From JADLCX01 sp038251595 (GTDB lineage: Bacteria; Planctomycetota; Phycisphaerae; Phycisphaerales; UBA1924), in NCBI GenBank assembly GCA_038251595.1, contig JBBSBC010000186.1:1-7622 (forward strand): a DNA stretch of 7,622 nt, written 5' to 3'. The position numbers and the translations under genes are program-made. This document shows positions 1-6,080 of this stretch, piece by piece. Every line of letters begins with the position of its first letter. The stretch's first letter is position 1. Under the pieces are notes generated by a model. It was not told the DNA's origin. It did no database searches and was given only the letters and a program-made list of their open reading frames with translations.

Positions 1-104
1 GTACCTGACTGAGGAACAAGACGCAGCTCGAAACGCACGGGCTGACCCATGGCCGAACCAGCGAGCGCAGCGATAGCCAACGCCGAAACAGCAAACTTCT
101 TCAC
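1..104 (-). CDS. Secreted protein, N-terminal fragment (runs off left edge)
   Basis: Only the first 34 codons and two bases of a 35th lie in the window. The start is GTG at 104-102. It is chosen because a strong Shine-Dalgarno GGAAGGAG (119-112) sits 7 bases upstream and because the translation at once gives a textbook signal peptide. That peptide has MKKF as its basic n-region, a hydrophobic Ala/Leu-rich core at residues 5-18, and a probable signal peptidase I site AMG/QP after residue 20. The mature protein begins QPVRFELRLVPQSG and continues beyond the window, so its function cannot be told. It is exported to the periplasm, outer membrane or outside. It has its own promoter just upstream, so it is probably a separate transcription unit from the secretin operon. 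The ORF reading is confident; the product identity is unknown. Confidence 0.75.
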   Translation of the reverse strand, partial: MKKFAVSALAIAALAGSAMGQPVRFELRLVPQSG

Positions 105-111
105 AGCGAGA

Positions 112-119
112 CTCCTTCC
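112..119 (-). promoter_or_regulatory. Shine-Dalgarno site deciding a GTG start
   Basis: Minus-strand GGAAGGAG lies 7 bases before the GTG at 104. It supports a non-ATG start for the truncated secreted-protein gene. The next in-frame ATG (residue 19) falls inside the signal peptide and would destroy it. Confidence 0.7.
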
Positions 120-131
120 GGTATGAGATCT

Positions 132-149
132 GAGAGAGAGAGAGAGAGA
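132..149 (-). repeat. (CT)9 / (GA)9 dinucleotide run in a 5' leader
   Basis: The plus strand reads nine uninterrupted GA units, which is CU-rich in the minus-strand mRNA. If transcription starts near 157, the run covers about +9 to +26 of the transcript, upstream of the Shine-Dalgarno at 119-112. It is a perfect simple repeat and could change length by slippage. A pyrimidine-rich leader could also bind ribosomal protein S1. It lies outside the coding frame, so any length change would tune expression rather than switch the frame. Confidence 0.85.
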
Positions 150-163
150 ACAACGACACCAAG

Positions 164-192
164 AACATACCTCAACCCTGAACAGGTGTCAA
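164..192 (-). promoter_or_regulatory. Sigma70-type promoter for the truncated secreted-protein gene
   Basis: Read on the minus strand, a perfect -35 box TTGACA (192-187) is followed by a 17-base spacer and the -10 box TATGTT (169-164, four of six consensus bases). The predicted start of transcription is near 157, giving a leader of about 53 bases that contains the CT repeat and the Shine-Dalgarno. The box spacing is the optimum for the housekeeping sigma factor, and position and direction fit the GTG gene at 104. Activity is inferred, not shown. Confidence 0.65.
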
Positions 193-203
193 GAGTTTCT
201 CAC

Positions 204-226
204 AAAAAGACGCGGAGTTTGCGCGT
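204..226 (-). terminator. Candidate rho-independent terminator of the secretin operon
   Basis: On the minus strand, ACGCG (226-222) can pair with CGCGT (214-210) around the 7-base loop CAAACTC, followed by C and five T (208-204). The stem is short (5 bp, all but one pair G-C) and the T run is modest, so this is a moderate candidate. Its place supports it: about 105 bases after the stop codon of the last operon gene and just before the -35 box of the next promoter. Confidence 0.4.
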
Positions 227-330
227 TGGGGCCATCAAGAGCCCGTCATAAACCGGATATTCCGATAAGATCATGGGTATCAGACACTTATGGCAGCTTG
301 CCGGTTGCGTGACCTCAAGGTCCGATCAGC
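227..330. other. Intergenic stretch, no gene seen
   Basis: This is the 3' untranslated region between the stop codon at 331 and the candidate terminator. I see only short weak inverted repeats (for example GGGC 229-232 with GCCC 241-244) and no coding potential or RNA gene. Confidence 0.5.
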
Positions 331-1746
331 TTAGTCGGCTTTGGCCGGTTCAATTAAAATTACATTGAAGGCCAACTCGCTCCCCGAACCGGGCTGAGTA
401 AGGACGATTGAGAGCCCCGACTCGAGGACTGTTCCGCGTGGAATGCACCTTCCCGCCATGACAGCAACCTGGCGTGAAGTCGCGAGTCCATCGGGAAGTT
501 CTTTCGACTTCCGCAGCGGTTGGTACGTCAAGTCTGTATCGCCTGCGAGCAGGACACCGAAGTCTGAGTGTTGAAACGGCGCCGCGGCGAATGAGCCTGG
601 CGCAAAGTTGATGACCTGCGATCGGCGTGGCTCCCACCAGATGGTGGTGCCATCGCGCGGAGAGAGAAAGAGCAAGCCAGCCGCGAAGATTGCACGCACG
701 TCGTTGAGTGTTGTTGATGTTGCTGCGGCGCGAGGTGATTTGGCCAGCGCGGCAGGAAGCTGCATGGTCGCGGATGATTGATATGCGGCTTGCATTCCGC
801 CGCGACCGATCTCGAGTCGAGAGATCTCGACAAGACTCAAGCTCTTACCGATTGTGGGGTCGAGGCGCGCAAAGGCTACAAGACTGACCATACCTGATGC
901 GAGATCATCGGTGGGCACAGCAAACGCGGCAACAACCGTGCCATCCGGCGAGATAAATGGATAGGTGTAGGATTCGGAACCGTTGGGTGCGGCAACGACG
1001 ATGTCGGTCGATGAATCGCCACGACGGGTGCGGAGCACGAGATCGAAGGAGGCGCGATCAAGCGGGCGACGCACAAAGACGAGTGCGCCATCATCGGCCA
1101 GGGCGGCATGTGCGTTGACTGTGCGGAGTTGCTCATCACGCACGAGCCAGTTGATCTCTCCGGTGAGCCACTTCACGTGCCCGATCCACCGAGCGCCGGA
1201 GGGTTGGGGAGCCTCGACAAGAAAGCCTTGTTCATTCGCCGCGCGTCCGAGGAGCAAGCCGGGGAGAAGTGGTTTGTTCCACTTGATGGCGCTCAGCCCG
1301 CGAGGGGAGTGAGGTTTGTCGGGCTTGTTCGCGTCTCGACTTCCATCCGGACTTGCAGCAGGCTCGGGCGCGATTGAGATTGAATAGGCCGAGAGCGCGA
1401 GCCCGACGGGTGGCGGACACCCTTTGTCGGCGAAGAGGCAATTCCACGAGGGTGCGCGGCCACTTTGGGTGGCGATTGCACGCCCGTCGGGCGAGACGAT
1501 CGGAAGAACCAATCCGTCGTAGGGGATCTTGCCGACAGGTCGAATGGAGACCACGACTCGTGAATGCGCGGTGGCATCGGGGTCGATCGGGCGATTTACG
1601 GAGTTGGGAGGGAATGCGCCTAAGGATTGAGCACACGCAGCAGTTGGCAACCCGACGTGCAGCGCCAAGGCCGCGATGAGGGCCGACCTGCGAAGAAGGA
1701 CTCCGAATGAGATGCGGCGGAGTCGATGCTGCTGGTAAGGGTGCAT
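331..1746 (-). CDS. Exported protein with PD40/TolB-like beta-propeller motifs, last gene of the secretin operon
   Basis: The protein is 471 residues from the ATG at 1746. This start is preferred because AGAGAG (1758-1753) sits 6 bases upstream; the in-frame ATG at 1752 touches that motif. A start at 1842 would overlap the secretin gene and place about 30 unlikely residues before the signal peptide. Residues 1-40 form a signal peptide: basic n-region, hydrophobic core about 21-37, probable cleavage ACA/QS after residue 39 or 40. The mature part carries strand-rich repeats with SPDG at 85-88, ADDG at 217-220, SPDG at 266-269 and a variant SPRDG at 362-366. This is the turn motif of PD40/WD40-like propellers as in TolB. 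Cys103 and Cys110 could form a disulfide in the periplasm. I recognise no enzyme motif or named family. It follows the secretin after 58 bases without a terminator, so it is probably cotranscribed and may act at the secretin, in the periplasm or as a substrate. The role is inference only. Confidence 0.8.
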   Translation of the reverse strand: MHPYQQHRLRRISFGVLLRRSALIAALALHVGLPTAACAQSLGAFPPNSVNRPIDPDATAHSRVVVSIRPVGKIPYDGLVLPIVSPDGRAIATQSGRAPSWNCLFADKGCPPPVGLALSAYSISIAPEPAASPDGSRDANKPDKPHSPRGLSAIKWNKPLLPGLLLGRAANEQGFLVEAPQPSGARWIGHVKWLTGEINWLVRDEQLRTVNAHAALADDGALVFVRRPLDRASFDLVLRTRRGDSSTDIVVAAPNGSESYTYPFISPDGTVVAAFAVPTDDLASGMVSLVAFARLDPTIGKSLSLVEISRLEIGRGGMQAAYQSSATMQLPAALAKSPRAAATSTTLNDVRAIFAAGLLFLSPRDGTTIWWEPRRSQVINFAPGSFAAAPFQHSDFGVLLAGDTDLTYQPLRKSKELPDGLATSRQVAVMAGRCIPRGTVLESGLSIVLTQPGSGSELAFNVILIEPAKAD

Positions 1747-1804
1747 GGCCATCTCTCTGGTCGATCTCGCCAAACGAAACTGAACGCAACTGGTGCGATG
1801 CAGG

Positions 1805-4585
1805 CTAGTGACCGCTGTCCATGCCGCGGGTATCCGCGTCACGAGACTTTCGCTTGTTGTCGGCTTCGATGGCCTTCTTGATCGCGCTTTCGGGGCGCAT
1901 CATGTTGCGAAGTTCTTCAAGTCGCTTGCGATCGGTGATGTTGGCGACCTCGGCCTCACCATCGTTTTCAATGACGATGGGCGTGATGAAGGCGACGACT
2001 TCCGAGTTTCGTTTGGACTTTTCGGTTGACTTGAAGATCTCGCCGATGAACGGGATATCGCCGAGCAGAGGGATTTTGCGGACAACATCAGACTCTTCGG
2101 AACGAAGGATGCCCGAGAGCACGACGGTCTGACCATCTTTGACGATGAGGTGCGTATCAGTCTGTCGGCGATCGATGATGAAGCTGCCGTTGGACGTCTG
2201 ATTGGGCGTGATGCTCGAGAGTTGGAGGCTGATGTTCAGGTCAACATCGCGCCGGACAGTGATGCGTGGGCGCACGCGCAGGTTGATGCCGACGGCCTTG
2301 TAGTCGAAGGTGTTGTTGACGGTACCGTTGTCGGTGGTCTGGCTGTCGGTGACGAAGGGCACATCCTGACCGTTGAAGAACGTCGCTTCCTGATTGTCAC
2401 TGGTGAAAATGCGGGGTTCGGAGAGGATGTTGACGGCGGTCTTCTGGTTGAGGGCCTGGAGCAGAACGTTGAGATCGACCCCGACGTTGAGGACCGAAGT
2501 ATCAAAGAGCGAGGGGAGGAGATCGTTCTTGGTGCCGGTGACGACACCGCCAGCGGTATCGCCCGCCGAACTTGCGCCGATGGAGATGGCGTTATCCTGG
2601 TTGGCCGGGGTGATCGACGTGTTCGACCAGCGAAGGCCGACGGCGGTTGCATCTTCGAGCGAAATCTCGGCGATGACGGCCGCGAGAAGCACTTGGCGAC
2701 CGGGCTTATCGAGTTCGTCGATCAGGGTTGCGAGGGAGCTCTGGTACTCCGGAGGGGAGAGGATCATGAGCGCGTTCTGTCGCCAGACGGGGACGATTCG
2801 GATCTTGGCCACGAGGTTTGAAGAACCGGCGTTGGTGGTGGGCACCCGTGCCCGCTGCCACCAGAAGTTGATGACGCTCGAACTCGCGGCGGCGGTCTGA
2901 GTCTGGGTTGTAGTGTTGCTCGTGGTCGCGGCATCGGCCGCGAAGGGGGATGTGCTGGCACTTCCGGCCGTGAGTCCCTTTTCCTGACGCTGGATGGTGG
3001 CCTGTGTGCCTTCCTGTGCAAGCAGGGCGTTGAGCTGATCGGCAAGCTCTTCGGCGGATGCGTGTTTAAGTTCGATGATTCTGGGAAGGCCGGCAGTTTG
3101 CGGCTTGTCGAGCTCTTCGATAAGCTTGTCGATCCAGAGGAGGTTGTCGGCACTCTTGGCTACAACGACCAATCGCGATGCCTCGGGCAGGGCTTCGACC
3201 GAGAACTGTCCGGCGAATCTGCCCGCTCCTTGCGAAGACTGGGTGCTGTTGTTGCCATCGCGCCGCTCGTTGTTGCCCGTTGAGCCGGTCGTGGATGTGC
3301 CGTTAAAGATGCTGTTGAGCGTGTCGCGAATCTTGATCGGATCGGAATTTTTGAGATCATAAATCTTGGGCAAGGCCTGCTCGGCACGCAACGGGCGATC
3401 CCAATCATCATTAATGTGCAGGCGAACCTGATCGATCACGGGCTTTTCCGCGAGAACGGTCACTGAGTTCTGCTGTCTGTTGGCCGTCACGCGCAGGTTG
3501 TTGCTTGTGAGAGAAGCATCGGGCGATGCGGCGTTTCCGGATCGTGCGCCGCCGCTGGCACCGCCACCCCCACCGCCGCGATTTCCTCCCTGGCCTCCGC
3601 CCTGAGCACCGGGGGAGCGAAAGAAGTTGGCGAAGGGGTTGTTGTTGTTATTGTTCCCGCCAGCACGATTACCGCCGGTGGTGGCGCTGGCCGAAAAGAG
3701 ATCCTTGATGTTCGTGGCGATCTGCTCGGCATCGGCGTAGCGGAGGTTAAAGGTTTCGGTCGTCAGCGCGGCCGCGCTGGGCGAATCGAGCGAACTGATC
3801 AGACGCTCAAGGCGCTGCAGCAAACCGATGTTGCCCATGACCACCACCTGATTGGACTCGGCATCGAAACTGGATTTGGCAAACGGAGGGAGCGCGGCCT
3901 TCACGATCTCGTGGATGTTTTCGGCCGTCGAGTGCCGAAGTGCATAGACCTTTTCATAAATCGACCCGACATCGGTGCGGCCGATCACTGAATCTTCTGA
4001 ACCAATGACGGGAACATCCTGCCGGTCGATCTCCGCGATGTCGCGCAGGATGATCATGTCCTCGGTTTCAACGACGGCGATGCCATTCTGCTGAAGGGCA
4101 AAGATGACCAGGTCGAGCGCCTTTGCCCTGGGTATGGGCTGATCGTTGACGATCGTGATCGTGCGACCGGTCATAAGCTCGCGCTGCGGAACGACGACCT
4201 TGCCTGTCGTTTCAACAATGAATGGAAGAATCTGATCGAGGCCGACAGACTTGAATGCAAGGATGGTCGGTTCATCCTTCTGTATTCGCCGACCATTGGC
4301 ATCGCGTGCCACCGGAACCTGCGTCGCAACCGCGGGTTTCTCGTCGATGGCCGCAGCGGGCTTCTCGGATTCGGGATCGATGACCATCTCGTCGGGATCC
4401 TCATCGGCTTCAACCGGTTCAGCGGGCGCGGCCGGAGGATCATCAAAACGCAAGCTCTCGGCGCGGAGCGTTGGCGCAGCAAGCGAAAGTGCCGAACCAG
4501 CAATCAACAGAATCGCGCAAAGTTTGAAGCGATCATCACCGCGCTTGAGCCGGAATTGTTCACGAGCCGGAGTTGAAAGGGTCAT
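1805..4585 (-). CDS. Outer-membrane secretin of a type IV pilus / type II secretion system (GspD/PilQ family)
   Basis: This 926-residue protein should form the gated outer-membrane ring through which a pilus or secreted substrate passes. Residues 1-42 look like a signal peptide with a long basic n-region, core 22-37 and a site near LRA/ES. An acidic Pro/Ala-rich linker (43-106) follows, then an N0/STN-type domain (107-182). Four KH-like ring domains come next, at about 211-270, 276-400, 405-497 and 501-630. Each starts with a Leu-x-(His/Tyr/Asn)-Ala/Ser-type helix motif, and most end in an LD-x-P motif. The last three contain low-complexity insertions (301-357, 428-459, 527-590). The secretin barrel spans 631-872, with the family signature LIVKDGQTVVLSGIL near 813 and KIPLLGDIPFIGEIFKS at 837-853. 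A charged tail (873-926) might bind a pilotin. At 926 residues it is longer than typical GspD (about 650-750), owing to the extra domain and insertions. Its ATG overlaps the previous stop (ATGA). The family call is very safe; pilus versus secretion assignment is not. Confidence 0.97.
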   Translation of the reverse strand: MTLSTPAREQFRLKRGDDRFKLCAILLIAGSALSLAAPTLRAESLRFDDPPAAPAEPVEADEDPDEMVIDPESEKPAAAIDEKPAVATQVPVARDANGRRIQKDEPTILAFKSVGLDQILPFIVETTGKVVVPQRELMTGRTITIVNDQPIPRAKALDLVIFALQQNGIAVVETEDMIILRDIAEIDRQDVPVIGSEDSVIGRTDVGSIYEKVYALRHSTAENIHEIVKAALPPFAKSSFDAESNQVVVMGNIGLLQRLERLISSLDSPSAAALTTETFNLRYADAEQIATNIKDLFSASATTGGNRAGGNNNNNNPFANFFRSPGAQGGGQGGNRGGGGGGASGGARSGNAASPDASLTSNNLRVTANRQQNSVTVLAEKPVIDQVRLHINDDWDRPLRAEQALPKIYDLKNSDPIKIRDTLNSIFNGTSTTGSTGNNERRDGNNSTQSSQGAGRFAGQFSVEALPEASRLVVVAKSADNLLWIDKLIEELDKPQTAGLPRIIELKHASAEELADQLNALLAQEGTQATIQRQEKGLTAGSASTSPFAADAATTSNTTTQTQTAAASSSVINFWWQRARVPTTNAGSSNLVAKIRIVPVWRQNALMILSPPEYQSSLATLIDELDKPGRQVLLAAVIAEISLEDATAVGLRWSNTSITPANQDNAISIGASSAGDTAGGVVTGTKNDLLPSLFDTSVLNVGVDLNVLLQALNQKTAVNILSEPRIFTSDNQEATFFNGQDVPFVTDSQTTDNGTVNNTFDYKAVGINLRVRPRITVRRDVDLNISLQLSSITPNQTSNGSFIIDRRQTDTHLIVKDGQTVVLSGILRSEESDVVRKIPLLGDIPFIGEIFKSTEKSKRNSEVVAFITPIVIENDGEAEVANITDRKRLEELRNMMRPESAIKKAIEADNKRKSRDADTRGMDSGH
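3515..3685 (-). repeat. Low-complexity Asn/Gly-rich coding stretch inside the secretin
   Basis: This encodes secretin residues 301-357. Six consecutive Asn codons (3655-3638, mostly AAC) are followed by a Gly-rich stretch with a run of six Gly near 337-342. It lies within the second KH-like ring domain and is flanked by conserved domain sequence on both sides, so it reads as a flexible loop insertion, not a frameshift. The codon runs are prone to length variation. Confidence 0.8.
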
Positions 4586-5439
4586 ATCTTCTGCTTCTCC
4601 GGTTCGGCCGGGGGATTGGGCGATGGTGCGGGCGCGATGGGTTGGGTATTCGGAGAAGGATCGGAGGTTGTGATGGGTGGCGTTGTCGGTGGTGGTGAAG
4701 CTGGCGCTACCACTTCCGGCAATGGTGTGTGTTCGGGCTCCGCCACTATCATTTCAACGGCTGTCGAAGTTGCCGGCGCTGCGTCTGGCGGGCGACCTTG
4801 CGGTGTGGCGGTAACCTTTGGTGGTGAAACGTGAGAGAGGGGAACAGGCGGGCGCGTATCTTCACCCTTTGAGCCCGCGGGCTTCAATGAATCGGCCGCG
4901 CTCATGAGAAGGGGGCTTCGGTCAAAGAACCCCACATCAAACTCGCCACCCTCCCATGCGATGCGTGCCGTCCAGGGCGCGTTGAGTGAGACGACCTTTA
5001 ACGTGCCGCCCTTGCCGCTCTGGCCGGCTTCGAGGTGCTGGCCATCGGAGAACCAGACCGCGTTGTTGACCATCGCGACGATCGATGGCCCACCATAGCG
5101 AGTTGCCTTTGGCGAGTTTGACTTGGCTGTTTCGACCTTGGGTCGTGGCGGACCCGGCTTGTAAAAGAGCGAACGGCCCTCGACCTGCGCGATGAAAGTG
5201 GAGATGGACTGCTCAAACTTATCCGAGGAAACCGGCACTTCTTCAGGCTTCACCTCGTCGGTAGTTGCCGTAGTCGTTCGGAGTCGAAGAAGAGGTGCGC
5301 AGATCACTGCAAGCAGAGCTATGGTGAGGAGAATCGTTGCAACCGCGGCGATTCCGAGGTGCGTGGGGCGTGTGGGGCCACCGCCACCCAGCAGTTTGGC
5401 AAGTGCCTGCGATGCATTGGGGGGTTTGGGAACGGTCAT
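4582..5439 (-). CDS. GspC/PilP-like inner-membrane protein linking platform to secretin
   Basis: This 285-residue bitopic protein has a short cytoplasmic N-terminus rich in Gly/Pro, one membrane helix at about 28-50, and a periplasmic part. After the helix, GRSLFYKPGPPRP (88-100) resembles the (R)PLF...RP segment found before the homology region of GspC-type proteins. A small beta-rich domain follows at about 115-174 (GPSIVAMVNNAVWF, then a VGFFDR end). It would match the HR/PilP domain that contacts secretin N0 in related systems. Residues 186-285 are a Pro/Ala/Thr-rich tail, probably extended and disordered; there is no PDZ domain. Family assignment rests on topology, this weak motif and position between a PilO-like gene and the secretin. 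The ATG at 5439 has a strong Shine-Dalgarno, GGAGGTGA (5450-5443). It overlaps the upstream stop by ATGA, and its own stop overlaps the secretin start the same way. Confidence 0.75.
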   Translation of the reverse strand: MTVPKPPNASQALAKLLGGGGPTRPTHLGIAAVATILLTIALLAVICAPLLRLRTTTATTDEVKPEEVPVSSDKFEQSISTFIAQVEGRSLFYKPGPPRPKVETAKSNSPKATRYGGPSIVAMVNNAVWFSDGQHLEAGQSGKGGTLKVVSLNAPWTARIAWEGGEFDVGFFDRSPLLMSAADSLKPAGSKGEDTRPPVPLSHVSPPKVTATPQGRPPDAAPATSTAVEMIVAEPEHTPLPEVVAPASPPPTTPPITTSDPSPNTQPIAPAPSPNPPAEPEKQKI

Positions 5440-6080
5440 TGTTCACCTCCGTTGCCCGAACCGCCCCGTACCCTGACCCATGTTTCCGCGGCGATGGCGG
5501 CTCGCACGAGTTTCGGTCCGGAGTTTGCTGTAGTCGGTTCGCGTGTGCCTGCATAGGCCGTGACGCGATCAATCTTCACACGTGAGATCACGGTGATGAC
5601 CGGTGATTGTTCCAGGTCCGCGATCACTCGTGCGACCGTTTCCTGGGTCGCCTCGAACGAGACCTCAACGATGTATCGCTCAACACGCCCTTCACCCAGA
5701 GTGAGTTCGGAAAGTCGATCGGCGGTGAGCGTGAGTGACTTCTCGGTCTTGGTTCGATCGTCGATCCCGTGCTCTTCAAGAACTTCATCGACAACGCGGT
5801 GAATGGCTTCGGGCCTGGCCGCTGAATCGGTGGGGAGTTGCGGAACTCCGTAGGTGCGCCGGCCGACAAGCAGGAGCGCGCCATCGACGGAATCGGGCGA
5901 TTCGAGATCAGTGACGCGTTGCAGATTGCTGTCGAGCTTGTCGGCTCGCAGGGCGTAGAAGTTGGTGCGATCGATGACCCTCTCGATCACCAGGAAGTAG
6001 AGCCCGAACGCGCACGCCGCGGCGATTCCCCACTTGGCCGCACGGGGAATCGAGCCGATGGCATCAGTCAACTTGCTCAT
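5436..6080 (-). CDS. PilO/GspM-like inner-membrane alignment protein
   Basis: The protein is 214 residues from the ATG at 6080. An in-frame ATG at 6134 would add 18 residues (MQATHAGSG...) that lie inside the upstream gene and do not look like a natural N-terminus. The 6080 ATG overlaps the upstream stop as ATGA, as the two following genes do. It has a short cytoplasmic segment, one membrane helix at about 15-31 (KWGIAAACAFGLYFLV), and a helical stretch to about 60. A periplasmic ferredoxin-like region at about 90-205 follows. Its second half shows the characteristic strand-helix-strand order: RYIVEVSFEA (135-144), a helix ending in DLEQSP (155-160), VITVISRVKI (161-170), and a last strand near 193-205. 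This matches the PilO/GspM fold, whose members dimerise with PilN/GspL and scaffold the platform. The assignment is by topology, fold pattern and operon position; pairwise similarity in this family is usually low. Confidence 0.8.
   Translation of the reverse strand: MSKLTDAIGSIPRAAKWGIAAACAFGLYFLVIERVIDRTNFYALRADKLDSNLQRVTDLESPDSVDGALLLVGRRTYGVPQLPTDSAARPEAIHRVVDEVLEEHGIDDRTKTEKSLTLTADRLSELTLGEGRVERYIVEVSFEATQETVARVIADLEQSPVITVISRVKIDRVTAYAGTREPTTANSGPKLVRAAIAAETWVRVRGGSGNGGEQ
5443..5450 (-). promoter_or_regulatory. Shine-Dalgarno site for the GspC/PilP-like gene
   Basis: Minus-strand GGAGGTGA, with 6 bases between its GGAGG core and the ATG at 5439, is the strongest ribosome binding site inside the operon. 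It lies within the 3' end of the PilO-like gene and supports independent as well as coupled initiation. Confidence 0.7.

Noticed and set aside
229..244. GGGC/GCCC inverted repeat as a terminator
   Set aside because: It has only four pairs, and no T run follows on either strand. The hairpin at 204-226 is the better candidate.
1620..1746. Lipoprotein signal in the propeller-type protein (TAAC before residue 39)
   Set aside because: Position -3 of the would-be lipobox is Thr rather than Leu/Val/Ile, while ACA/QS fits signal peptidase I well.
1747..1842. Longer start (ATG at 1842) for the propeller-type gene
   Set aside because: It would overlap the secretin 3' end by 38 bases and put 32 extra residues ahead of a good signal peptide. 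The ATG at 1746 has an AGAGAG motif at proper spacing.
2150..2821. Plus-strand open frame of 223 codons antisense to the secretin
   Set aside because: It lies wholly inside the conserved barrel and N-domain coding region on the other strand. Its translation is a low-hydrophobicity, Asp/Gly/Val-rich shadow typical of GC-rich antisense frames, with no sign of a real gene.
3515..3685. Frameshift or assembly artefact in the Asn/Gly-rich secretin stretch
   Set aside because: The frame stays open and conserved secretin domain sequence resumes in the same frame on both sides, so it is a genuine low-complexity insertion as far as can be seen.
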